DNA from: CAZJLP01 sp964546955
GTDB lineage: Bacteria > Verrucomicrobiota > Verrucomicrobiia > Opitutales > Opitutaceae
Direction: 5' to 3'
Assembly (NCBI GenBank): GCA_964546955.1
Contig: CAZJLP010000061.1
Location: 1-29,649 of the forward strand
DNA length: 29,649 nt
The position numbers and the translations under genes were made by a program. Shown here piece after piece: positions 14,199 through 22,195 of this stretch; positions within the stretch are counted from its first letter, which is position 1, and each line of letters begins with the position of its first letter. The notes under the pieces were generated by a model, which ran no database searches, was not told where the DNA came from, and saw only the letters and a program-made list of their open reading frames with translations.

Positions 14199-16721
14199 AT
14201 GTCCTTTCACGTCTGGCGCTATCTCGGCGCTTTCATCTCCGCAGCCGTTCTTTCGAGCCCGGCTCCACTGCAGGCCGACTTCGAGCCTCTCTCGTCCGCC
14301 GCGATCCTGCATGAACTAAAAACGTTCAAGGAAATGGGCCGTGTCCTTTACGTCGCGGCGCATCCGGACGACGAAAACACCTTCCTGATCACATATCTCG
14401 CGCGCGGTCGCCATTACCAGACCGCTTACCTTTCGGTGACACGTGGGGACGGCGGACAAAATGTGCTGGGTTCCGACTTCGGCGAAAAGCTCGGTCTCGC
14501 GCGCACCCAGGAACTTCTGGCCGCGCGCAAACTCGACAGCGGGCGCCAATATTTTACCCGCGCGATCGATTTTGGCTTCTCCAAGGACTATCGCGAAACG
14601 CTGAATGTCTGGGATGAAAAAGAGGTGCTCGCGGACATGGTGTTCGTGATTCGCCAGTTCAAACCGGATGTCATCATCACCCGCTTCTCGCCGAGGCCGA
14701 GCGGCACGCACGGCCACCACACCGCATCCGCTTATCTGGCAGTCGAAGCCTTCAAGAAAGCAGCCGACGCCACCTACGAGACCCGCCACCCTTCCGAGCC
14801 GTGGCAAGCAAAACGCGTCGTGTGGAACACCAGCCCCGGCCGCAGCGGGCCGGGAACCGAGAGCAAAACGGACCTATTGCAGATCGAAGCGGGAGGGACC
14901 GACCCCGTGCTCGGCATGCCGTTTAGCGAGATCGCAGGCCGCAGCCGCGCCATGCACAAGACGCAGGGATTCGATAACTTCCCGATCGGCAGCGCCGGCA
15001 AGCGAACCGAGGCGTTCCAGCTCCTGGCGGGAGAACCTGCCGCGACGGATGTGATGGATGGGGTAGATACGACGTGGGCGCGCGTCCCAGGTGGAACCGC
15101 GATCGGCCAGATGATCGAAGAACTCATCGCCGCCTTCGATCCAGCCGCTCCGGCGAAGTCCGTACCGGCGCTGCTCAACCTGCGCGACAAACTCGCCGCT
15201 CTGCCGCGTTCGCCCGAGCACCAGGAAAAATTGATTCGCTTGAATCGAATCATCCTTTCAAGCCTCGGCCTCACCTATCGGATGGCGGCGGATCGCAGCG
15301 ACGTCGTGCCCGGCGAAAAACTCGCCGTGCGTTTCCTCGCGACGCTCAAGACCGACGCCGTTCCGGTGGAGTGGGTCAATCTCATGACCCACCGTGACAT
15401 TGCGGCCGTCAAACCGATCAGAATCGAGCCAGGACAATCCTTCAATCAAAGCCTCAACTACCCCATTCCCTCGGACCATCCGCTGAGCCATCCCTATTGG
15501 CTCCGCGAAGAACCGGCAAAAGGCCTGTTTCGGATCGGCACTGCCTCCGCATCCGGGATCGAGCCAGAGCTGCGGCCCGTGATCAAAGTCCACCACGGCT
15601 TTGTCGTCGGGGGCCAAGCAATCCCACTGGTCGACGAAATCGTGCACGCGAGCGGCTCCGGAGAAGCCGCCGCGAGCGCCCGTCCCGTCGAAGTGGTCGC
15701 GCCCGTTTCGTTGCACTTCTCCTCGCCCGTCGAACTCTTCGCGCGAGGAGCGACCCGACAAATCGAAGTCGAGGCGACAGCCGCGCGCGACAATATCGTT
15801 GGGAGCTTGACCCTCGAAGTGCCCCAAGGGTGGAATTTGACGCCTTCGAATCGTCCACTGAACCTTGAACGCGCCGGCGATCGAAAGCGGTTCGCCTTCG
15901 AACTGACCGCTCCGTCTGGCCAATCGACCTTCGATCCGTCGCAAAACCTCGTGGCAGAACATGCCTCCATCCGGGCCCGGGCGGAGATCAACGGCGTGCG
16001 CTACAGCAATGACCGCATCGATGTGCGCTACAAACACCTGCCACCCCAATTGCTGCAACCCGCCGCCCAGATAAAAGCCGTCAGTTTCGACCTATTGAAA
16101 CGCGGAAAGCGGATCGGCTATCTGCCCGGCGCGGGCGACACGGTGGACGATGCGCTGCGCCAGATGGGATATGAGGTCGTCACGCTCACCGGAGCCGAAC
16201 TGACCGCCGATCGGCTCAAAGATCTGGATGCCGTCGTGATTGGCGTCCGCGCCTTCAATGTCCGCGAGGATTTGTCGTCCCTGGACGCCCTTTTTGCCTA
16301 TGTGGAAGCCGGTGGGACGGTGGTTGGCCAATACAACCGCCCCGACCGTCTGCAGTCGAAACGCTTCGCGCCCTACTCGCTCACCCTTTCCGCGGATCGC
16401 GTCACGGATGAAAACTCGGCCGTCACGTTTCTCGCGCCCGACCACCCGGTCCTCAACTCTCCCAACAAGATCACTCAAGCCGATTTCGAAGGCTGGGTAC
16501 AGGAACGCGGCATCTACTATCCGAAGGAATGGGGCCCCGAGTGGACTCCCATTCTCGCGGCGGGCGACGCCGGCGAACAACGGCACAAGGGCGGCCTTCT
16601 CGTGGCCAAACACGGCAAAGGCTACTTCGTCTATACCGGCCTTGTTTTCTTTCGGCAACTGCCCGCGGGAGTTCCCGGCGCGTACCGACTTTTCGCCAAT
16701 TTGGTGTCCCTCGGAAAATGA
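14199..16721 (+). CDS. Large exported PIG-L (LmbE-like) deacetylase with ThuA/GATase-like C-terminal domain
   Basis: The 840-residue protein starts with a probable signal peptide (cleavage near LQAD, about residue 27). The PIG-L N-acetyl-sugar deacetylase domain spans about 45-290: the zinc/catalytic motif AHPDDE has His55, Asp57 and Asp58, and a second His cluster lies at 171-174 (THGHH). A middle region (about 350-620) looks like beta-sandwich/NEW3 modules. The final 220 residues (from KRGKRIGYLPGAGD) resemble the class I glutamine-amidotransferase/ThuA-like fold found at the end of many large PIG-L proteins. It should deacetylate an N-acetylated sugar or glycoside outside the cytoplasm. 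It is distinct from the small cytosolic BshB downstream. The gene follows DUF2911 by 12 bases. Confidence 0.88.
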   Translation: MSFHVWRYLGAFISAAVLSSPAPLQADFEPLSSAAILHELKTFKEMGRVLYVAAHPDDENTFLITYLARGRHYQTAYLSVTRGDGGQNVLGSDFGEKLGLARTQELLAARKLDSGRQYFTRAIDFGFSKDYRETLNVWDEKEVLADMVFVIRQFKPDVIITRFSPRPSGTHGHHTASAYLAVEAFKKAADATYETRHPSEPWQAKRVVWNTSPGRSGPGTESKTDLLQIEAGGTDPVLGMPFSEIAGRSRAMHKTQGFDNFPIGSAGKRTEAFQLLAGEPAATDVMDGVDTTWARVPGGTAIGQMIEELIAAFDPAAPAKSVPALLNLRDKLAALPRSPEHQEKLIRLNRIILSSLGLTYRMAADRSDVVPGEKLAVRFLATLKTDAVPVEWVNLMTHRDIAAVKPIRIEPGQSFNQSLNYPIPSDHPLSHPYWLREEPAKGLFRIGTASASGIEPELRPVIKVHHGFVVGGQAIPLVDEIVHASGSGEAAASARPVEVVAPVSLHFSSPVELFARGATRQIEVEATAARDNIVGSLTLEVPQGWNLTPSNRPLNLERAGDRKRFAFELTAPSGQSTFDPSQNLVAEHASIRARAEINGVRYSNDRIDVRYKHLPPQLLQPAAQIKAVSFDLLKRGKRIGYLPGAGDTVDDALRQMGYEVVTLTGAELTADRLKDLDAVVIGVRAFNVREDLSSLDALFAYVEAGGTVVGQYNRPDRLQSKRFAPYSLTLSADRVTDENSAVTFLAPDHPVLNSPNKITQADFEGWVQERGIYYPKEWGPEWTPILAAGDAGEQRHKGGLLVAKHGKGYFVYTGLVFFRQLPAGVPGAYRLFANLVSLGK

Positions 16722-16772
16722 TCCGTCTCTCCAAAAAACCTAGAGCGACGAAACGAACCAGCGTCCCGATTC

Positions 16773-16928
16773 ATGGTTGATCCCCATCCTCCAGCCTCCG
16801 ATCCACCGGAAGAAGAACGGCCGGATGTGCCGGTTTTCCGCTCGTGGCGGGGCGTATATTGCTTCGTCTTTGCCTTTTTCGTCGGCGTGGTGATCGCGCT
16901 CACGATTTTCTCCCGGGCCTTCGCATGA
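16773..16928 (+). CDS. Small single-span membrane protein coupled to the symporter
   Basis: A 51-residue ORF. It has an acidic, Pro-rich N-terminus (MVDPHPPASDPPEEE), a short linker with FRSWRGVY, then one hydrophobic helix (about 30-47, CFVFAFFVGVVIALTIF). Its TGA stop overlaps the ATG of the symporter gene as ATGA, the usual sign of translational coupling. Small helper subunits are known beside some solute:sodium symporters, so a partner or assembly role is likely. The sequence itself matches no family I can name. The N-terminus is probably cytoplasmic. Confidence 0.65.
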   Translation: MVDPHPPASDPPEEERPDVPVFRSWRGVYCFVFAFFVGVVIALTIFSRAFA

Positions 16929-18649
16929 CCACGCTGGATTGGATCGTACTGCTCGGAACCATGCTCGGCATCGCCGCCTACGGCACATGGCGCACGCGCC
17001 ATACCGACAACCTTAATACCTATCTCAAGGGCAACCGTAACACGGGGTGGGTCACGATAGGCCTCTCCGTGATGGCCACGCAGGCCAGCACGATCACCTA
17101 TCTTTCCCTCCCCGGCCAAGCCTACGAAAATGGAATCGCCTTCATCCAAAACTATTTCGGCCTGCCTCTCGCCCTGATTCTGGTCTGCGCCGTGTTTTTG
17201 CCCATCTACCGCCACCTCGGTGTGTATACCGCGTATGAATACCTGGGCAAGCGCTTCGACCAAAAGACCCGCCTTTTGGGCGCGAGCCTCTTTCTTCTGC
17301 AGCGAGGTATCCAGAGCGGAATCACGATTTACGCGCCCGCGATCATTCTTTCGACCGTCCTTGGCTGGCGGCTCGACCTCACCATCGTCTTCACCGGCCT
17401 TCTCGCGATCGTGTACACCGTCACCGGCGGCAGCGCCGCCGTGAATCTGACCCAACGCTGGCAAATGGCCGTGATCTTCGGCGGCATGATCACCGCTTTC
17501 GTCGTTTTGGTGAGAAAGCTTCCCGACGACGCCTTCCACATCGCAGGCGCGATGGACAAACTTCACGCCGTGGACTACACGCCGGACCTAAAAGCGCGCT
17601 ACACGTTCTGGAGCGGAATCCTCGGCGGCTTCTTTCTATCCCTCTCCTACTTCGGAACGGACCAATCGCAGGTGCAGCGTTATATCGGTGGTGCCGCGCT
17701 TCGCGAGGGCCGTCTCGGCCTGATGTTCAACGCGCTGCTGAAGATTCCGATGCAGTTCTTCATCGTGATTCTCGGCGCCCTGCTCTTTGTTTTCTACCAG
17801 TTCCAGCCGAACACGCCGGTCGTGTTCAACCAGACCCACTGGCAGCGTCAGGTCGCCGGCCCCGAAGGGGACGCTTTTCGGGCGCTCGAACAAAAGCACG
17901 CGTCGCTGCACGCGGAGAAGCAGGAGAAGATCCGCGCCTGGGTGGCGGCCCGCGACTCTGCCGATTCCGCACGCGAGCAGACCGCTCGCGCGGAGCTTGC
18001 GCAGGCACAGAAGGCCTCCGAAGCGCTGCGCAAGGAAGCCGTCGCCACGCTGCAAAAAGCGGATCCCGACGCCAAGAAGACGAAGGACTCCGACTACGTG
18101 TTTGTGACCTTCATCCTGACGCAGCTTCCCCATGGCGCGATCGGACTTCTCATCGCCGTGATGTTTGCGTCGGCCCTCTCCTCCAAGGCGGGTGAACTCA
18201 ATGCACTGGGCACGACGAGCACGATCGATCTCTGGCGCCACTTCCGTCCGCTCGACGCCCGCGACGAACCCCGCAACGTCCGCAACGCGAAATGGTTTAC
18301 CGGGTTCTGGGGCCTCTTCGCGATCGGCTTCGCGCTCTTCGTGAGCTTCACCGAAAATCTGATCGAGGCGCTCAACATCGTGGCCTCGATCTTTTACCCC
18401 GCCCTGCTGGGCGTGTTTGTCGTGGCCTTTTTCCTCAAGAAGGTCGGAGGCTCTGCCGTGTTCTGGGGCGCGATCGCGGCGCAGGCGGTCGTCATCGGCA
18501 TCTTTGCGCTGGGAAAGCTATTCCCCCATCAAGAAATTGGCTATCTCTGGCTCAACCCCATCGGTTGCGCGGCGTGTATCGTCTTCAGTCTTCTGCTTCA
18601 GTCGGTTCTCGGCGACAAGCCAACCCAGGCCGGCCCGAAGGTCGCATGA
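16925..18649 (+). CDS. Sodium:solute symporter (SSS/SLC5 family)
   Basis: A 574-residue, multi-span inner-membrane transporter of the SSS family, chosen to start at the ATG at 16925 that overlaps the previous stop (ATGA); the frame extends upstream only as shadow. Early SSS features include the first helix LDWIVLLGTMLGIAAYG, the NTYLKGNRNTGWVTIGLSVMATQAST segment and GQAYENG. Residues about 302-394 form a long hydrophilic, Ala/Glu/Lys/Arg-rich insertion likely to be coiled coil. After it the core resumes with VMFASALSSKAGELNALGTTS, which includes the conserved sodium-site helix. The transported solute is unknown. The stop overlaps the start of the BshC-like gene (ATGA), so all are made from one message. 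Confidence 0.93.
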   Translation: MTTLDWIVLLGTMLGIAAYGTWRTRHTDNLNTYLKGNRNTGWVTIGLSVMATQASTITYLSLPGQAYENGIAFIQNYFGLPLALILVCAVFLPIYRHLGVYTAYEYLGKRFDQKTRLLGASLFLLQRGIQSGITIYAPAIILSTVLGWRLDLTIVFTGLLAIVYTVTGGSAAVNLTQRWQMAVIFGGMITAFVVLVRKLPDDAFHIAGAMDKLHAVDYTPDLKARYTFWSGILGGFFLSLSYFGTDQSQVQRYIGGAALREGRLGLMFNALLKIPMQFFIVILGALLFVFYQFQPNTPVVFNQTHWQRQVAGPEGDAFRALEQKHASLHAEKQEKIRAWVAARDSADSAREQTARAELAQAQKASEALRKEAVATLQKADPDAKKTKDSDYVFVTFILTQLPHGAIGLLIAVMFASALSSKAGELNALGTTSTIDLWRHFRPLDARDEPRNVRNAKWFTGFWGLFAIGFALFVSFTENLIEALNIVASIFYPALLGVFVVAFFLKKVGGSAVFWGAIAAQAVVIGIFALGKLFPHQEIGYLWLNPIGCAACIVFSLLLQSVLGDKPTQAGPKVA

Positions 18650-19419
18650 GCGGAGGTCCCGTCATCTGCTTCGGCCAGCAACCCTGCGGGATCTTCCCGC
18701 GCCGGTTTCTCTACGCAAAAATCGTCACCGCGCGGAAGCTTCAAAGCGAAATCGGAGGAAAGATCGTTTTTTTCTATCACGACAGCGACCACGATCCCCA
18801 CGAGACCCAGACCCTCGTGCAGCATCGCAAAACCGGGCAGCCCGCCACCCTAAATTTCACCTTCGAGAATAAAGTACAGCGCAAGTACTCGCCCCTCTAC
18901 TTGAAGCGCGTGGTGCCGGCATGGCGGGAGACCGCCCTGCGACAGCTGCCAGCGTATGTCGACGCCCCGTTGGTGGAGGCGTTCCGACAGACCAAGGAAA
19001 CTACCGTCGGCGGTTTCTGCTTGGAGATGTACCGAAAAATGGGGCTGCTCGAGGGGATCGAGGTGATCCGCTCCAGCGATCCTGCGTCCCGCGAGAGCGC
19101 GTGTGAGATCGAGGACTATTTCGTGGACGTGCCGTGGGACCGGGAAATCGTTCGCGCCCGTCGCGTAGCCGAAGGCTTCGAACTCCACGAGGGAGGCGGG
19201 TCGATCCTGAAGCTTCCCGGCGCGGCATTCGAGAAAAAGCAGGTGAGTCCGACCCGCGACACCCGCCTTCGTTGGATGCAATCCATCGTGCATTGCACCC
19301 ACTATGTGTGCGGGGCCGGCGAACAAGCGTATTTGCATAAGGAGGAAGCGCCCGACATCGTGTTCGTGAACCGCGACCCGATTGAACGCTCTGACGAAGC
19401 TTATATCGGCGAGCCCTGA
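18646..19419 (+). CDS. Short BshC-like protein (candidate cysteine-adding enzyme of bacillithiol synthesis)
   Basis: A 257-residue protein whose ATG overlaps the symporter stop. Its N-terminus, GQQPCGIF (10-17) followed by FLYAKIVTARKL and the HDSDHDPHE motif (45-53), resembles the start of BshC, where GQQPGLF, LYTIYK and EDHD occupy equivalent places. Near the C-terminus, Cys222-Gly-Ala-Gly-Glu-Gln-Ala-Tyr resembles the BshC GPGE.AYW motif. Full BshC is about 540 residues; this protein would be a minimal Rossmann-like core without the C-terminal coiled-coil dimer domain. BshC joins cysteine to glucosaminyl-malate. The next two genes are bshB and bshA, which makes the assignment much more likely. 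Homology is by eye, so certainty is moderate. Confidence 0.65.
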   Translation: MSGGPVICFGQQPCGIFPRRFLYAKIVTARKLQSEIGGKIVFFYHDSDHDPHETQTLVQHRKTGQPATLNFTFENKVQRKYSPLYLKRVVPAWRETALRQLPAYVDAPLVEAFRQTKETTVGGFCLEMYRKMGLLEGIEVIRSSDPASRESACEIEDYFVDVPWDREIVRARRVAEGFELHEGGGSILKLPGAAFEKKQVSPTRDTRLRWMQSIVHCTHYVCGAGEQAYLHKEEAPDIVFVNRDPIERSDEAYIGEP

Positions 19420-19442
19420 CCGCTCTCCCCCCCGTCCCTCTT

Positions 19443-20165
19443 ATGGTCACCTTCGATCGGCCCCATCTCCTCGCCTTTGGCGCTCACCCGGACGATATCG
19501 AGTTCGGCTGCGGCGCCGTGATCGCGCGTGAAACGCAGGCGGGCCGCCTGGCGCACCTGGTCATCTGCTCGCGCGGTGAATCCGGAACTCACGGCACCCC
19601 GCAACAACGCACGGCGGAAGCCGAAAAGGCGGCCGGGCTATTGGGCGCGACGGTGGAATTTCTCGAGCTTGGCGGCGATGCGCACCTTGAGCCCACGCTC
19701 GCTCACGCTTTGACCCTGGCGAGCATCATCCGGAAAACGCGGCCGAACATTCTGCTCGCTCCCACCACCGTCGAAAATCAACACCCCGACCACGTGGCCA
19801 TCGGCCGCCTTGTGCGGCAGGCGGCGCGCCTCGCCCGCTATGGAGGCGTGGCCGAACTCAAGGCTATCCCAGTCCACGCGATCAAGAGTCTGCTCGGTTA
19901 TGCCGTCACGCCGGAGGGCGAGCCGCAGGACCGGTCGGGAGTGATTGTGGATATTTCGCTCGCGCCAGTGATGGCGGCCTGGACTGCCGCCATGCAGGCG
20001 CATGCGTCCCAGCTTTCCACCCGGGATTACGTGGAATTGCAACTAGCGCGGGCGCGGCTGCTGGGCCTGCGCGCGGGAGTCGCCCACGCGATGATGTTGT
20101 TTCCCAACGATCCGCTCGTCTTTGAGTCGCTGGAAGAATTGGACCGCGCCGCCCGGCAATTCTAA
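19443..20165 (+). CDS. bshB1: BshB-type N-acetylglucosaminyl-malate deacetylase (bacillithiol pathway)
   Basis: A 240-residue cytosolic PIG-L family enzyme. Zinc and catalytic residues are visible in AHPDD (His15, Asp17, Asp18) and in HPDH (His114, Asp116, His117). Length and motifs fit BshB1, which removes the acetyl group from GlcNAc-malate, the product of BshA. It lies 23 bases after the BshC-like gene and 9 bases before bshA, so the gene order places all three pathway steps together. Related MshB or general PIG-L activities cannot be excluded by sequence alone, but the context is strong. Confidence 0.9.
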   Translation: MVTFDRPHLLAFGAHPDDIEFGCGAVIARETQAGRLAHLVICSRGESGTHGTPQQRTAEAEKAAGLLGATVEFLELGGDAHLEPTLAHALTLASIIRKTRPNILLAPTTVENQHPDHVAIGRLVRQAARLARYGGVAELKAIPVHAIKSLLGYAVTPEGEPQDRSGVIVDISLAPVMAAWTAAMQAHASQLSTRDYVELQLARARLLGLRAGVAHAMMLFPNDPLVFESLEELDRAARQF

Positions 20166-20174
20166 GCCGCCGCC

Positions 20175-21308
20175 ATGTCCCAACCCCTGAAAATAGGCAT
20201 CACCTGTTATCCCTCCATTGGGGGAAGCGGCATCCTCGCGTCTGAACTGGGGACGGAACTCGCCAACCGCGGAAACGAGGTCCACTTCATCAGCTATGAT
20301 GCGCCGTTCCGGATGCCGACCGACCATCCCCGGGTATTTTTTCATCGGGTGAAGGTCAGCGGGTATGATCTTTTTAAATACCCGGATTACACTCTGCCTT
20401 TGTCGGTCAAGATGGCGGAAGTGAGCCGGGACCGAAAGTTGGACGTATTGCACGTCCACTACGCGGTGCCGCATGCGACCGCCGCCGTCCTCGCGCGCTC
20501 GATGCTCGGTCATGCCGCCGCGCCGAAAATCGTCGCGACGTTGCATGGCACCGATACCACCCTCCTGGGCGAAGACCCGGGCTACGGGCCGGCCATTCGT
20601 CACGCCCTGGAGGCATCCGACGGAGTGACGACCGTTTCGGAATTCCTTCGAGGAGAAACGCAGCGTCTGCTCGGCTTGAAGCGGCACATCGACGTGATCC
20701 ATAATTTCTCGGTTCCCCGTCCGCCCCGGCGCACGCGCGAGGAAGTACGGCGCGAGCTGGGCTTGACCGACGAGACCCTTCTTTTTCACGCCTCGAATTT
20801 GCGCCCGCTCAAGCGAGTGGACCTGCTTCTGAGCGCAGCCGCGAGAATTCAACCGGCGAATGCGTTCAAATTGCTCATTCTCGCCGGCGACGATTTCGCC
20901 CCCTTCCAGAAAGAGGTGAACCGGCTCGGGCTGACCGGCCGCGTCATCGTCCGCGAACGGGTGAGCGACATTGAAGACTACCTGCAGGCCGCGGACATCG
21001 GCCTCTTCAGTTCCGACCTCGAGAGCTTCTGTCTCAGCATCCTCGAAGCGATGTGTTTTGCCTGTCCCAGCGTAGCGACATCGGTCGGCGGCATTCCCGA
21101 AGTCGTGACCAACGGCCAGCACGGGATTCTCGTTCCGCCGAACGATGCGGTGGCCCTTGCGACCGCGGTGGGTGAACTCATCCGCGACCCGGCCCGGCGC
21201 TCCACTCTGGGCGCGGCCGGCCAACGCAGGGCAGCGGAGCTATTCTCCGCCGATGCCATCGTCCCGCGGTATGAAAAACTCTACCGACGGATCTGTGAGG
21301 CACGATAA
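20175..21308 (+). CDS. bshA: BshA: N-acetyl-alpha-D-glucosaminyl L-malate synthase (GT4)
   Basis: The 377-residue GT-B glycosyltransferase uses UDP-GlcNAc and malate for the first step of bacillithiol synthesis. The N-terminus KIGITCYPSIGGSGILASELG, the DYTLPLSVKMAEV segment and LDVLHVHYAVPHA are characteristic of BshA. The donor-binding Glu cluster is in the C-terminal domain: SSDLESFCLSILEAM (about 278-292), followed by SVGGIPEVV. It is the last gene of the plus-strand block, and its stop lies next to a hairpin that ends transcription from the opposite side. No Shine-Dalgarno is obvious, as elsewhere in this window. Very sure of family. Confidence 0.95.
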   Translation: MSQPLKIGITCYPSIGGSGILASELGTELANRGNEVHFISYDAPFRMPTDHPRVFFHRVKVSGYDLFKYPDYTLPLSVKMAEVSRDRKLDVLHVHYAVPHATAAVLARSMLGHAAAPKIVATLHGTDTTLLGEDPGYGPAIRHALEASDGVTTVSEFLRGETQRLLGLKRHIDVIHNFSVPRPPRRTREEVRRELGLTDETLLFHASNLRPLKRVDLLLSAAARIQPANAFKLLILAGDDFAPFQKEVNRLGLTGRVIVRERVSDIEDYLQAADIGLFSSDLESFCLSILEAMCFACPSVATSVGGIPEVVTNGQHGILVPPNDAVALATAVGELIRDPARRSTLGAAGQRRAAELFSADAIVPRYEKLYRRICEAR

Positions 21309-21326
21309 AAAGGGACGCGCGTCCCT
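21307..21326 (-). terminator. Intrinsic terminator for the RRM gene
   Basis: AGGGAC (21311-21316), loop GCGC and GTCCCT (21321-21326) form a 6-bp stem within a longer palindrome. On the minus strand it runs into TTTTT (plus-strand A at 21307-21311). It lies 60 bases after the RRM stop and touches the bshA stop codon. On the plus strand it lacks a T-tract, so it probably serves mainly the minus strand. Confidence 0.65.
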
Positions 21327-21386
21327 CAGGCTATAAACGGGCAATGGCCTTATCATTCGCGGCCAAGCCCAGCATCTGGCCGTCGA

Positions 21387-21677
21387 TCAATAACGACGGC
21401 TTCCAGCGCGAGCCAGGCGGGCGCTGTCATCGCGTTCGCGAGCTTCGCTGACCTTGATCGTGCTGCCGTCGACTTGGCGGCTGCCAAGGCTGATCACGGC
21501 TTTCTGGGCTTCGGCAGGGCTGTTCATCGTCACAAAAGCGAAACCGCGGGAACGGCCGCTCATCTTGTCGGTGGCCAGATGAACTTCCGTGACCGTGCCA
21601 GCTTGGGCAAACAGTTCGCGAAGGGTGGCCTCGGTGGTGGCGAATGAAAGATTACCGACGTAAAGCTTGGTACTCAT
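21387..21677 (-). CDS. RRM-domain RNA-binding protein
   Basis: A 96-residue protein that is essentially one RNA recognition motif (residues 3-80). RNP2 is LYVGNL (5-10) and RNP1 is RGFAFVTM (44-51), both with the aromatic residues that stack on RNA bases. The short C-terminus is basic and Ser/Arg-containing (ARERDDSARLARAGSRRY). Small single-RRM proteins of this type are often cold-responsive in bacteria. The divergent neighbour is an RNA helicase gene, a fitting partner in RNA remodelling, though this is only context. No Shine-Dalgarno is seen before the ATG at 21677. Confidence 0.93.
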   Translation of the reverse strand: MSTKLYVGNLSFATTEATLRELFAQAGTVTEVHLATDKMSGRSRGFAFVTMNSPAEAQKAVISLGSRQVDGSTIKVSEARERDDSARLARAGSRRY

Positions 21678-21971
21678 AGATGTGGATTAAAACGTAGAAC
21701 GACCGGAAGTAACAGACTGTTCCCGACCACCGGGTTTCGAATCATCACCAAGCCCTAAGCCTACCTGACGATCCACCAATTCCGTATGTACAATACGATC
21801 TACAAGGGTCCACCAGACAGGATTCCGGCCAGAACGCAAGCGGTGTTTCAGCGGACAGCTTAGACGTTCCACCGCAAGGGTCTCGAACAAGTTTACGATG
21901 CGTCTTCTGCCGGAATCGCGTGCAGCTGAATCCAACCTACCGCCGCGTGGGTCTGCCTCCCTCGCCCGCTT

Positions 21972-22001
21972 TTTACAAAAACACTTGCATAACCCTAAAA
22001 A
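21972..22001 (+). promoter_or_regulatory. Candidate sigma-70-type promoter for the DEAD-box helicase
   Basis: TTTACA (21972-21977) and TAAAAA (21996-22001) are separated by 18 bases, a reasonable -35/-10 pair. It would start transcription near 22008, giving a leader of about 190 bases before the helicase ATG at 22196. The 21678-22195 gap contains no credible gene; frames open there lack recognisable protein character. Low certainty. Confidence 0.35.
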
Positions 22002-22162
22002 CATGCGACGGTCAGCGGGATTGAACGAATCCGAACGCCCGCGCGACGCGCCGGCGGGATTCCTGTTCCTCTTGGGCGTTTCCTTCGATGAGAGACTGTC
22101 AGGGGTCTCTTTACTCATCGAAAATTCCGCCGCCGCGCTCACTACGACCGCCCGGCTTTTAT

Positions 22163-22185
22163 GTCCGCGCTTTGTCGCGGACTTT
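22163..22185 (+). promoter_or_regulatory. Hairpin just before the helicase start codon
   Basis: GTCCGCG (22163-22169), loop CTTTGT and CGCGGAC (22176-22182) form a perfect 7-bp stem followed by TTT. It ends 13 bases before the ATG at 22196, so it borders or masks the ribosome site (weak TTAGG). It could act as an attenuator or as a fold opened by the helicase itself. Function is inferred only. Confidence 0.4.
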
Positions 22186-22195
22186 AGGTACACCT

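Noticed and set aside
20043..21224. Minus-strand open frame of 393 codons opposite bshA
   Set aside because: bshA has clear motifs; this frame is its reverse shadow.
21732..21743. CGGGTTTCGAATC-like stretch resembling a tRNA T-loop
   Set aside because: No acceptor, D or anticodon stems can be paired around it, so it is not a tRNA.
21687..22193. Possible minus-strand gene of 168 codons upstream of the RRM gene
   Set aside because: Composition is Arg/Ser-rich without hydrophobic core or motifs, and it covers the leader and hairpin of the helicase gene; more likely non-coding.
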